DNA from: Marisalimonas marina
Lineage (GTDB): Bacteria; Pseudomonadota; Alphaproteobacteria; Puniceispirillales; Marisalimonadaceae
Assembly: GCA_038131365.1 (NCBI GenBank)
Contig: JAYPPH010000005.1
Coordinates: 372,001-436,000 of the forward strand
Direction of reading: 5' to 3'
DNA: 64,000 nucleotides
Shown: positions 25,582 through 33,653 of the stretch, piece by piece
How positions within the stretch are numbered: the stretch's first letter is position 1
Layout of the letters: every line of letters begins with the position of its first letter
Program-made: the position numbers and the translations under genes
The notes under the pieces: model-generated
Database searches by the model: none
The model's input: only the letters and a program-made list of their open reading frames with translations
Told to the model about the DNA's origin: nothing

Positions 25582-27459
25582 TTAATTTTCAAAATATGTA
25601 TATCCAGAAATAGACTCCTTAAATGAAAGAGTTAATTTTTTCCTCTCTGATAAGGACAAATCTCTACTTCTAATAGCGTCTTCAACTATTCTTTTGAACC
25701 TGTTTATAATATCCTTGGGTTCATATTCAACATAGGAGAGGACTTCAGATATGGTATCTCCCTCTTGTTCGTGAAGGAGTTGATATCCTCCATCATCTTT
25801 GAGCTTTATAGTTACAACATTAGTGTCTCCAAACAAATTATGAAGATCACCTAATGTTTCCTGGTATGCCCCAATATAAAAAACACCTAAAAAATAATCC
25901 TCATTTTCTTTAATATCATGAAGAGGAATAGTATTTGAGATACCATCTTTAAGAACAAACTTACTTATCATTCCATCGCTGTCACAAGTAATATCATTTA
26001 ATACAGCTCTTCTATTAGGGTTTTCATTTAATCTTTGTATTGGTGCTATTGGGTGAAGTTGATCTATCGCCCAAACATCAGGTAAACTCTGAAATAGGGA
26101 AAAATTACCATGATAAATATCAGCCATATTATCAATAGAAGCTTGAAGTTCATCAGTGATATCAGTTGACGTAGATAAGACCTTCTTTATTTTATTAATT
26201 ACATATAAATATGTTTCTTCAGTTTTAGCCATATTTGGCAAGTCGATTTGTCCGCTTCTAAATAGAGTTCGTATTTCATCTCTATAATAATTTAAATCAT
26301 TTAAACATTCTTGGACTCTCTCTGAGTTAAGGTAATCAGGAATTTGCATCATGTTTTTTAATAAAGGATGGTCCTTATCGTTCACTGGTGTGACCTTTTG
26401 GGCATCAAAATTAGTAGTTTCTAATATATTAAAAATTAACATAGAACTTGAAGCTATACATGCTCTGCCAGATTCAGTTACAATGGTAGGATGTTCTAAA
26501 TTTGATTGGTCTAATTCATATTTCACTGTTTCAACAATATTTATGCAATATTCGTCTAATGAGTAATTTATCGAATTAAAAGCTGATTTTTGTTCACCTG
26601 TGTAATCTACGCCTAACCCACCACCTAAATCTAAAAATTGCAGTGGAGCACCTTGTTTTTTTATTTCTGAAAAAAACCTACATGCCTCTTGTGTAGCTTT
26701 TCTGATTTCTATTATATCAGGTATTTGACTACCAAGGTGAGAGTGTTGAAGAATTAAACATTTGAGGTAACCACTAACTTTTAACTGTTCAATTACATTC
26801 ATAACTTGTTCAACTGATAAGCCAAATGCGCTTCTGTCTCCACTTGATTGAGACCAATTACCACTTACCTTGTTTGTTAATTTAATCCTAATTCCCAAAA
26901 GTGGGAGAATATTTAATTCTTTTGAAATTTCTATAATTAAATCAAGTTCTCTGGGGCTTTCTAAAACTAAAATAGTTTTAAAACCTATTTTTTGTGACAA
27001 AAGAGCTAGGTTTATAAATTCTCGATCTTTAATACCATTACATATGATAGTAGAATTACTTGATAGATCGTGAGCAAGAGCAATTAAAAGTTCAGGCTTG
27101 GAACCAACTTCTAATCCAAAATCAAATTCTTTTCCATATTCAACAATCCTATCAATTACTTGAGCTTGTTGATTAACTTTTACAGGAAATACTCCCCTAT
27201 AATCTCCTTTGTACCCTATTTCTTTTATAGCATTTGAAAAAGATTTATTTATTTGGCTAATTCTAAAAGCTAAATAATCTGTAACTCTCAGTAAAACAGG
27301 ACAGTTAATACCTCTTTCATTTAGACTTTTAATAACTTTAATTAGATCAACTGGAGGGTTTTGTGGAAAGAATGGATTTTTAAGACCTATATTTCCATTT
27401 TCTATGATTTCGAGAATATCATCGCCCCATTTTTTTATACCATAAATATCCTCATTCAT
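25582..27459 (-). CDS. speA: Biosynthetic arginine decarboxylase
   Basis: A PLP-dependent fold III enzyme that decarboxylates arginine to agmatine, the first step of putrescine synthesis by this route. FPVKVNQQ carries the PLP Lys. LDLGGGLGVDY is the phosphate-binding loop, VTESGRAC the C-terminal half-barrel motif, and DITCDSDG the active-site Cys region near residue 520. The length of 625 residues matches SpeA and not the shorter ornithine enzyme. It is the first gene of the minus-strand polyamine cluster, so its upstream region (27460-27578), shared with the divergent msrA, should hold the promoter. Confidence 0.96.
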   Translation of the reverse strand: MNEDIYGIKKWGDDILEIIENGNIGLKNPFFPQNPPVDLIKVIKSLNERGINCPVLLRVTDYLAFRISQINKSFSNAIKEIGYKGDYRGVFPVKVNQQAQVIDRIVEYGKEFDFGLEVGSKPELLIALAHDLSSNSTIICNGIKDREFINLALLSQKIGFKTILVLESPRELDLIIEISKELNILPLLGIRIKLTNKVSGNWSQSSGDRSAFGLSVEQVMNVIEQLKVSGYLKCLILQHSHLGSQIPDIIEIRKATQEACRFFSEIKKQGAPLQFLDLGGGLGVDYTGEQKSAFNSINYSLDEYCINIVETVKYELDQSNLEHPTIVTESGRACIASSSMLIFNILETTNFDAQKVTPVNDKDHPLLKNMMQIPDYLNSERVQECLNDLNYYRDEIRTLFRSGQIDLPNMAKTEETYLYVINKIKKVLSTSTDITDELQASIDNMADIYHGNFSLFQSLPDVWAIDQLHPIAPIQRLNENPNRRAVLNDITCDSDGMISKFVLKDGISNTIPLHDIKENEDYFLGVFYIGAYQETLGDLHNLFGDTNVVTIKLKDDGGYQLLHEQEGDTISEVLSYVEYEPKDIINRFKRIVEDAIRSRDLSLSERKKLTLSFKESISGYTYFEN

Positions 27460-27578
27460 TTGAACTAATCCTTTAGTAAATAAATAATTTCATTATATTG
27501 TAGTTATATATTGGTCAAGCTTTGGTTTATACTAGTTTAAACTTTATTTTTGCCATTATTTAGAAATCAGAGGGTGAT

Positions 27579-28208
27579 ATGTTTTTTTTTAATAATAAGG
27601 AAAGAATTGTTGAGAAGAGCAATGCTTTAGTTGGTAGAGAAAACGAAATAAATGAAGATTTAAAAAATGATATTAATGGTCTTAATTTAAAAGAAATTCC
27701 TGAAAATTTTAAAACAATAGTAATTGGTATGGGCTGTTTTTGGGGAGCCGAAAAGATTTTTTGGCAATTGCAGGGTGTGTATCATACATCAGTTGGTTAT
27801 GCAGGAGGTTATACTAAAAACCCAACATATGAAGAAGTTTGTAGTGGTTTAACCGGGCATACAGAAGTCGTTAGAGTTGTTTACAACCCCAAAATTATAA
27901 ATTTAAGAAAAATTCTAATTGCTTTTTGGGAAGGACATGATCCAACACAAGGCATGAGACAAGGTAATGATATTGGAACTCAATATAGATCAGCAATTTA
28001 CGTAAGTGAAAACGAAGATTTAATAGAAGTAAAAGAAACAATGAAAGAATTTCAAAAGTTGCTTGATAAAAATGGTTATAAAAAAATTACAACTGAGATT
28101 AAACGCGATATAGAATATTATTTTGCTGAAGCATATCATCAACAATATCTCTATAAAAATCCAAATGGTTACTGTGGGCTAGGTGGAATTGGTATAAAGT
28201 TCCAATAA
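27579..28208 (+). CDS. msrA: Peptide methionine-(S)-S-oxide reductase
   Basis: Repairs oxidised methionine (S-sulfoxide) in proteins with electrons from thioredoxin. GMGCFWGAEKIFW contains the catalytic Cys53. VGYAGGYTKNPTYEEVC, HTEVV and EGHDPTQGMRQGNDIGTQYRSAIY are all family hallmarks, and the late Cys in YCGLGG is a probable resolving residue. The N-terminus is about 45 residues longer than the core, as in E. coli MsrA, and has no signal peptide. GAGGGTG lies upstream of the ATG. It is divergent from the polyamine cluster. Confidence 0.96.
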   Translation: MFFFNNKERIVEKSNALVGRENEINEDLKNDINGLNLKEIPENFKTIVIGMGCFWGAEKIFWQLQGVYHTSVGYAGGYTKNPTYEEVCSGLTGHTEVVRVVYNPKIINLRKILIAFWEGHDPTQGMRQGNDIGTQYRSAIYVSENEDLIEVKETMKEFQKLLDKNGYKKITTEIKRDIEYYFAEAYHQQYLYKNPNGYCGLGGIGIKFQ

Positions 28209-28232
28209 AATAGAAATATATTAGATTAAATC

Positions 28233-28259
28233 TTGACCAATATAATTTGTTAATATAAT
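28233..28259 (+). promoter_or_regulatory. Candidate promoter for rpmJ
   Basis: TTGACC (28233-28238) and TATAAT (28254-28259) lie 31 bases upstream of the rpmJ ATG. Both hexamers are near-perfect, but the 15-base spacer is at the short limit for sigma70. This is a sequence match only. Confidence 0.45.
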
Positions 28260-28289
28260 TAAGTTAAAACTCAACAAATGGTAAACATA

Positions 28290-28415
28290 ATGAAAGTCGT
28301 TAGTTCTTTAAAAACATTAAAGGTCAGAGATAGACACTGTCAAATAGTGAAAAGAAGGGGCCGTTTGTACGTAATCAACAAAAGAAATCCTCGTTTTAAA
28401 GCTCGCCAAGGCTAA
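28290..28415 (+). CDS. rpmJ: 50S ribosomal protein L36
   Basis: A 41-residue basic ribosomal protein of the large subunit. The ends KVVSSLKTLKVRDR and VINKRNPRFKARQG, with CQIVKRRGRLYV between, are clear L36 signatures of the alternative form that keeps only some zinc ligands (one Cys, and His in RDRHC). It is too short for most gene callers. It stands alone between msrA and the D-tartrate dehydratase gene, as this L36 type often does in alphaproteobacteria. A promoter-like element is seen just upstream. Confidence 0.95.
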   Translation: MKVVSSLKTLKVRDRHCQIVKRRGRLYVINKRNPRFKARQG

Positions 28416-28475
28416 TTTAAAGCCTACAATTTATTTTAGCTTATTAGCTTCTTAAATAAACTTTAATCATCAAAA

Positions 28476-29642
28476 ATGAAAATTACAAATATTATTGAAG
28501 AAACTAAATCTATTAGTTCAGATATTAAAAACGCATATATTAATTTTAGTAAAATGACAATTAGCTTAGTTGCTGTTTGTTCTGATATAAAGAAAAATGG
28601 AAAACCAGTTATTGGATATGGTTTTAACTCTAATGGTAGATATGGACAAGGTCACCTTATTAGGGAAAGGTTTCGCCCTAGATTATTAGAAGCTAATCCT
28701 AAAGATATCCTTAATGATGAAGGTAACAACTTCGATCCTCACAAAATGTGGGATATTATGATGAAAAATGAAAAACCAGGTGGACATGGGGAGAGATCTG
28801 TCGCCGTTGGTACTATCGACATGGCAATCTGGGACTTGGTATCAAAGATAGAAGAAAAGCCATTATATCAACTTCTTGCTGAAAGATATGGTAATGGAAA
28901 ACCTAATAAAACTGTATTTGTTTATGCGGCAGGTGGATATTATTGGCCTAATCAAGGTTTAACTGGATTGACTGATGAAATAAAAAAATATTTAGATCTT
29001 GGCTATTCTGTAGTGAAAAAAAAGATCGGAGGAGCATCTTTATCAGAAGATTGTAAAAGAATTGAAGCTATTCTTAAAATTTTAGGTCCTGGCGAACAGC
29101 TTGCCGTCGACGCTAATGGAAGGTTTGATTTAGAGACTGCTATAAATTATGGAAAAGCTTTGTCTCAATATAACTTATTTTGGTATGAAGAGCCGGGTGA
29201 TCCTCTTGATTTTGAACTTCATAAAGAACTAAGTCAACATTATAGTGGGCCATTAGCAACTGGCGAAAATTTGTTTTCAGTTCAGGATGCTAGAAATCTG
29301 ATTAGATATGCTGGCATGAGAAAAGATAAAGATTGGCTTCAGTTTGATTGTGCATTGAGTTATGGTTTAGTTGAATATTTAAAAATAATAGAAATGCTCA
29401 AAAAAAATAATTGGGAAATATCAAGATGTATCCCTCATGGTGGCCATCAAATGTCATTAGCCATAGCAGCTGGGCTAGGATTAGGAGGTAACGAGAGTTA
29501 TCCTGACCTATTCCAACCTTATGGTGGTTTTCCTGATGGTGTAAAAGTTGAAAATAGTTTTGTTAATTTGCCTGAAATAAACGGAATTGGCTTTGAAGGA
29601 AAATCAGATCTTTACTCAGTGATGAAAAGTATGACTGATTAA
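28476..29642 (+). CDS. tarD: D(-)-tartrate dehydratase (enolase superfamily)
   Basis: This mandelate-racemase-type enolase superfamily member closely resembles the characterised Bradyrhizobium D-tartrate dehydratase, which yields oxaloacetate. Shared marks include SLVAV, YGFNSNGRYGQGHLIRERF, EKPGGHGERSVAVGTIDMA and VYAAGGYYWP. The VVKKKIGG lysines are the catalytic base pair. Metal ligands lie in VDANGRF, WYEEPGD and ATGEN, and the general-acid His in IPHGGHQMS. It has 388 residues. The end overlaps the convergent class I fumarase gene by four bases. The substrate call is by family likeness; other sugar acids remain possible. Confidence 0.88.
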   Translation: MKITNIIEETKSISSDIKNAYINFSKMTISLVAVCSDIKKNGKPVIGYGFNSNGRYGQGHLIRERFRPRLLEANPKDILNDEGNNFDPHKMWDIMMKNEKPGGHGERSVAVGTIDMAIWDLVSKIEEKPLYQLLAERYGNGKPNKTVFVYAAGGYYWPNQGLTGLTDEIKKYLDLGYSVVKKKIGGASLSEDCKRIEAILKILGPGEQLAVDANGRFDLETAINYGKALSQYNLFWYEEPGDPLDFELHKELSQHYSGPLATGENLFSVQDARNLIRYAGMRKDKDWLQFDCALSYGLVEYLKIIEMLKKNNWEISRCIPHGGHQMSLAIAAGLGLGGNESYPDLFQPYGGFPDGVKVENSFVNLPEINGIGFEGKSDLYSVMKSMTD

Positions 29643-31252
29643 TTTTTAAAAAAATCATTTCCTTTATTGTCAATGACAACAAAAGCTGGAAAATTCTCCA
29701 CTTCTATCTTCCAAATAGCTTCCATGCCTAATTCAGGATACTCCAAAACCTCAATTTTTTTTATACAATCTAGTGCAACTTTTGCCGCTGTTCCACCAAT
29801 AGTGCCAAGATAAAAACCTCCATATTTATTACAAGCGTCTCTAACTTGAGAGGATCTGTTACCTTTAGCAAGCATAACCATTGAGCCACCATTTTTTTGG
29901 AATGTATCCACATAAGCGTCCATTCTGCCAGCGGTAGTAGGGCCAAATGAACCGGATGCCATGCCTTCTGGTGTTTTTGCTGGCCCCGCATAATATACTG
30001 GGTGATCTTTTATATAATCAGGAAGCGATCCATCTTTTTGTAATCTTTCTAGTAGTTTTGCATGAGCTATATCTCTTGCAACTATTAGAGGACCAGTTAA
30101 GTTAACCCTTGTTTTAATTTTACATTCGTTCAACTGTTTTAAAATATCTTTCATAGGTTTGTTAAGATTAATATTAACGGTCTTATCAGATGAAACATTT
30201 TCTAAGTCAATATCAGGTAAGAATTGTGCCGGATCAGTTTCTAATTTTTCAACAAAAATTCCATTTTCATTGATTTTACCTAATACTTGACGATCTGCGG
30301 AACAAGACACACCTATTCCTATTGGTAATGAAGCGCCGTGTCTAGGTAATCTGATAACCCTTACATCATGACAAAAATATTTACCCCCAAATTGTGCTCC
30401 AACACCCATTTCTCTAGTCATATCTAAAATAATTTTTTCCCATTCCAAATCTCTGTAAGCATGCCCAGTTTTTAGATCACCTTTAGTAGGTAAATTATCC
30501 AAATAGCGCATTGAACCAAGTTTAACAGTTTTTAAATTTAGTTCAGCTGAAGTGCCTCCGATCACAATTGAAAGATGATAGGGTGGACAGGCTGCTGTTC
30601 CTAAGGAAATTATTTTGTCATAAAGAAACTCTTTCAAACTTTTATGATTTAAACTTGCAGGTGTAGCTTGAAATAAAAAACTTTTATTAGCTGATCCCCC
30701 ACCTTTTTGTACAAAGGCAAACTTATATTCCATTCCTTGTGAGGCAAATAAAGTTATTTCAGCAGGAAGATTGTTAGAAGTATTTTTTTCTTCAAACATA
30801 GATAATGGAGCTAATTGTGAAAACCTTAAATTATTTTCTTTATAAGTATTATAAACACCTAAAGATATCTGTTTGCTATCATCACAGTTAGTAAAAACAT
30901 TTTCTCCCTTATAACCCATAATAATGGCTGTGCCTGTATCTTGACACATAGGTAAAACGCCAGCAGAAGAAATATTTGCATTTTTAAGCATAGTTAGAGC
31001 AACAAAATGATCATTTTGTGAAGCATCTTTATCATCTAATATATCTTTGAGTTGTTTTAGATGAGACTTTCTTAATAAATGAGAAACATCCTTGAAGGCT
31101 CTTTGAGTTAGTAAAGTGAGTGCTTCGGGGTCAATTTTCAAAATTTCAACCCCATCCATTACAGATTTATTAACATAAGAATCAGAAATTTGAATATATT
31201 CAGTCTTATCTTCTGAAACTGGAAACATTGGTGAATAGTTAAATTCGCTCAA
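29639..31252 (-). CDS. fumA: Class I fumarate hydratase (4Fe-4S)
   Basis: Interconverts fumarate and malate in the TCA cycle through an oxygen-sensitive 4Fe-4S cluster. The three cluster Cys are visible in PMCQDTG, TAACPPYHLS and VSCSADRQ. The N-terminal alpha domain and the C-terminal beta domain (with GPTTAGRMDAYV and ASGSFGPTTAG) are fused in one chain of 537 residues, as in FumA/FumB. The same family includes L-tartrate dehydratase, which is worth remembering because the adjacent convergent gene encodes a D-tartrate dehydratase. The fumarase role is still the more likely one. Confidence 0.93.
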   Translation of the reverse strand: MSEFNYSPMFPVSEDKTEYIQISDSYVNKSVMDGVEILKIDPEALTLLTQRAFKDVSHLLRKSHLKQLKDILDDKDASQNDHFVALTMLKNANISSAGVLPMCQDTGTAIIMGYKGENVFTNCDDSKQISLGVYNTYKENNLRFSQLAPLSMFEEKNTSNNLPAEITLFASQGMEYKFAFVQKGGGSANKSFLFQATPASLNHKSLKEFLYDKIISLGTAACPPYHLSIVIGGTSAELNLKTVKLGSMRYLDNLPTKGDLKTGHAYRDLEWEKIILDMTREMGVGAQFGGKYFCHDVRVIRLPRHGASLPIGIGVSCSADRQVLGKINENGIFVEKLETDPAQFLPDIDLENVSSDKTVNINLNKPMKDILKQLNECKIKTRVNLTGPLIVARDIAHAKLLERLQKDGSLPDYIKDHPVYYAGPAKTPEGMASGSFGPTTAGRMDAYVDTFQKNGGSMVMLAKGNRSSQVRDACNKYGGFYLGTIGGTAAKVALDCIKKIEVLEYPELGMEAIWKIEVENFPAFVVIDNKGNDFFKN

Positions 31253-31280
31253 GAATTTCTCCTTAATTAAAAAGTTAGAT

Positions 31281-31823
31281 TTATTTTTTATCTCTGAATT
31301 CGTCTAAAGATACTATTTGGCCTGACTTATTTTCTTCATTTAATCCAATACTGGAAATTTGTGATGATTGGATCTTTTCATTTTCAATATTTTTAGAAGT
31401 AAGTTTATAATTATTGTCAATTTTAAATTGAAGACCAAATCCCACTGATGGGTCAGTGAATGATGAAATAGACCTAAAAGGAATTAAAACGTTCTTTTTT
31501 TGCCCATTAAAAGATAATGTTACTTCAAAGTGCTCATCTGTTGTTCTTAAGTCCCAAAATTGATGCTGTATTATGATTTTAATTTCTGGGTTATCATTAT
31601 TTTTCAGCTCGGGAGGAACTATTACATTAGGATCGTTTCCATTAAATGAAATAAAAAAATGACTATTTCCTTTAAGACCAGTTTCTGATGTTATTTTTAA
31701 AACTTTTTTAACAACGTTTTTTAAACTCTCTTCAACTAAGGAGTCATAATCAAAACCATCGTTTTCTAAACCACCATTATTGTTTTTATCCACTAATATT
31801 GATTCCCTTAAATTCTTTGGCAA
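31281..31823 (-). CDS. sspB: ClpXP adaptor SspB, alphaproteobacterial type
   Basis: SspB tethers ssrA-tagged proteins to the ClpXP protease. The alphaproteobacterial form is recognised by YDSLVEESLKNVVKKVL, HFFISFNGNDPNVIVP, QHQFWDL and VTLSFNGQKKNVLIPFRSISSFTDPSVGFGLQF (key residues L-S-F-N-G, I-P-F, D-P-S-V-F-G-L-Q-F). A flexible linker and a C-terminal ClpX-docking tail follow. The annotated start is TTG; a GTG at 31793 with AGGGA upstream is an alternative that removes 10 residues. The gene lies just downstream of ssrA on the same strand, next to the RNA whose tag it recognises. Confidence 0.92.
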   Translation of the reverse strand: MPKNLRESILVDKNNNGGLENDGFDYDSLVEESLKNVVKKVLKITSETGLKGNSHFFISFNGNDPNVIVPPELKNNDNPEIKIIIQHQFWDLRTTDEHFEVTLSFNGQKKNVLIPFRSISSFTDPSVGFGLQFKIDNNYKLTSKNIENEKIQSSQISSIGLNEENKSGQIVSLDEFRDKK

Positions 31824-31867
31824 AATTTTATTCTATATTTTTTAACATTATTTTTACAAGAAATAAT

Positions 31868-31904
31868 TGGAAAAAGAAAATGGCGAGAAATAAATTCTCG
31901 CCAT
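31868..31904 (-). terminator. Rho-independent terminator of ssrA
   Basis: A strong hairpin with 9-bp arms TGGCGAGAA / TTCTCGCCA (31881-31889 and 31895-31903), flanked by one more A-T pair and with a 5-base loop. On the minus strand it is followed by a T-rich tract (31879 down to 31868). It ends the tmRNA transcript and lies before sspB. This is the clearest intrinsic terminator in the window. Confidence 0.85.
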
Positions 31905-32196
31905 CTAAGTATTTCTGTTGCCAGGTAAACTTAACCCCGCCAATTTTAGCTATAAAATTGGACTAAGTTTCGGTTGCTTTGGCTGCTTACGCTGCTGCAG
32001 CTACCGGAGCATAGTTGTCGTTTGCAACTACTTAAGAAGCCCGATAACGGTGGTACAATACCGAGTGAAAATTTAATTTTTACTACACGCGTCGATCCTA
32101 TTTCGCCCCCCTATTAATGGTGGAGGCGCCGGGTACCGCCCCCGGGTCCGCAAAGCTTATTCTAAAAAACGTTTATCACCATAGTCATATAATGAC
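31905..32196 (-). ncRNA. ssrA: Transfer-messenger RNA (circularly permuted, two-piece)
   Basis: The gene is permuted, as in alphaproteobacteria. On the minus strand the acceptor piece comes first (about 32165-32118), with GCGGACC, a T-arm-like hairpin and an encoded CCA at 32120-32118. The coding piece then starts near 32110. GGGGGCG (32110-32104) pairs with CGCCTCC (32128-32122) to make the 7-bp acceptor stem with one G-U pair. AGGATCGACG follows, as in other tmRNAs. The tag frame (32025-31987) reads ANDNYAPVAAAA then TAA, a typical alphaproteobacterial tag. Only about 7 bases separate the CCA from the coding-piece 5' end. Outer ends are estimated from the promoter and terminator. Confidence 0.95.
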
Positions 32197-32202
32197 CTTT
32201 TT

Positions 32203-32231
32203 AGTATACATCATTTAATATTTTTATTAAA
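32203..32231 (-). promoter_or_regulatory. Candidate ssrA promoter
   Basis: On the minus strand TATACT (32208-32203) is a good -10 hexamer. A weak -35, TTTAAT (32231-32226), lies 17 bases upstream. A transcript would begin near 32196, shortly before the acceptor piece. Only the -10 is convincing. Confidence 0.4.
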
Positions 32232-32279
32232 GAACACATAATGATAAGAATAGATTATTCTTTTCTATTGGAGTTTTTG

Positions 32280-33074
32280 ATGAAGCAATATCTAGATTTA
32301 TTAAATTATGTATTAAAAGAGGGTAACGTTAAAGAAGACAGAACTGGAACAGGAACACACTCAGTTTTCGGTTGGCAAATGAGATTTAATTTAAATGATG
32401 GATTACCTTTGTTAACTACAAAAAAACTTCACTTAAAATCAATTATTCATGAATTACTATGGTTTATAAAAGGGGATACAAATATATCTTATTTAAAAGA
32501 GAAGAACGTATCTATATGGGATGAATGGGCCGATGAGAATGGTGATTTGGGTCCAGTTTATGGAAAGCAATGGAGGAGTTGGGACACTCCTGATGGAAAA
32601 AAGATTGATCAATTAAACGACATTATTAAACAAATTAAAAACAATCCAAATTCACGAAGGTTAATCGTATCAGCTTGGAATCCATCTGATGTAGGCTCAA
32701 TGGCTTTGCCGCCATGCCATTGTCTTTTTCAATTTTACGTTTCTGATAATAAGTTGTCATGTCAATTATATCAAAGAAGCGCAGATATTTTTTTAGGAGT
32801 CCCTTTTAACATTGCGTCTTATTCCATTTTAACGCACATGATTGCAAATGTAACGGGACTTTCAGTTGGAGATTTTGTCCATACCCTGGGTGATGCACAT
32901 ATTTATAAAAACCATTTTGATCAAGCAAAACTTCAGTTATCAAGGTCTGTGAAAAATTTGCCATATTTAAAATTTAACAAAAAATTTGAAAGTATTAATG
33001 ATTTCAAGTACGAGGATTTTGAAATCTTAGATTACGATCCTCACCCAAATATTTCTGCGCCAGTGGCTGTTTAA
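32280..33074 (+). CDS. thyA: Thymidylate synthase
   Basis: Converts dUMP to dTMP with methylenetetrahydrofolate, giving dihydrofolate. Starting at ATG 32280 the protein begins KQYLDLLNYVLKEG and is 264 residues, the same as E. coli ThyA; GGAG lies six bases upstream. An upstream in-frame ATG at 32241 would add 13 residues with no family support. DRTGTGT, LLWFIKGDTN, the active-site PPCHCLFQFYV with its nucleophilic Cys, QRSADIFLGVPFNI and HIYKNH are all present. folA follows after one base, so the dihydrofolate product is recycled by the next gene's enzyme. Confidence 0.97.
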   Translation: MKQYLDLLNYVLKEGNVKEDRTGTGTHSVFGWQMRFNLNDGLPLLTTKKLHLKSIIHELLWFIKGDTNISYLKEKNVSIWDEWADENGDLGPVYGKQWRSWDTPDGKKIDQLNDIIKQIKNNPNSRRLIVSAWNPSDVGSMALPPCHCLFQFYVSDNKLSCQLYQRSADIFLGVPFNIASYSILTHMIANVTGLSVGDFVHTLGDAHIYKNHFDQAKLQLSRSVKNLPYLKFNKKFESINDFKYEDFEILDYDPHPNISAPVAV

Positions 33075-33075
33075 A

Positions 33076-33624
33076 ATGTTTAATAAGGATAACTTAAAAT
33101 ATCCAATGGAATGTGTTGTAGCCATGAACCAGGAAAGAGTCATAGGTGATGGGAATAAATTATTATGGCACTTGCCGGGTGATTTAAAAAGATTGAAATC
33201 TATGACTATGGGAGCACCATTAATCATGGGAAGAAAAACATTTAAATCTATTGGCAAGCCTTTACCAGGAAGGGCCAATATAGTATTAACTCGTTCCAAA
33301 ACTAATGATTTCGATGGGGCTATAGTTGTTAATTCTTTTGATGAGGCCATAACAAAGGCAGGTGAATGGATCGATCAAAAAAAAAATAATTTAGAAGAAA
33401 CAATACAACAGAAGATTTTTTTATTCGGAGGCGCAGAAATTTATAAGTTGGGTATAGATTTTTGTGATGTAATTCAAATGACTAAGGTTAAAATTAATAT
33501 AATTGAAGGTACTAAATTTCTTAATCTTAATAAGAATGATTGGAAAAAAACTAAATTACAAGAATTTAAAAAAATTAATGATACTCCTGAATTTAGTTAT
33601 TGGCATTATCAAAGAATTAAATAA
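33076..33624 (+). CDS. folA: Dihydrofolate reductase
   Basis: Reduces dihydrofolate to tetrahydrofolate with NADPH. VVAMNQERVIGDGNKLLWHLPGDLK is the N-terminal substrate and cofactor region (key residues V-I-G, L-W-H-L-P-D-L). MGRKTFKSIGKPLPGR and VLTRS are the next family motifs, and IFLFGGAEIY closes the cofactor site. It has 182 residues, slightly longer than E. coli FolA because of an insert near KKNNLEE. It begins one base after thyA and is surely co-transcribed with it. Confidence 0.97.
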   Translation: MFNKDNLKYPMECVVAMNQERVIGDGNKLLWHLPGDLKRLKSMTMGAPLIMGRKTFKSIGKPLPGRANIVLTRSKTNDFDGAIVVNSFDEAITKAGEWIDQKKNNLEETIQQKIFLFGGAEIYKLGIDFCDVIQMTKVKINIIEGTKFLNLNKNDWKKTKLQEFKKINDTPEFSYWHYQRIK

Positions 33625-33653
33625 AATAATTTAATTATTTCTATTTCAATTTT

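Noticed and set aside
29770..29991. Minus-strand frame inside the fumarase gene
   Set aside because: It is an alternate frame on the same strand within a conserved coding region and has no recognisable features.
31987..32025. Short open frame ANDNYAPVAAAA as a separate gene
   Set aside because: It is the tag-coding part of tmRNA, with no start codon of its own.
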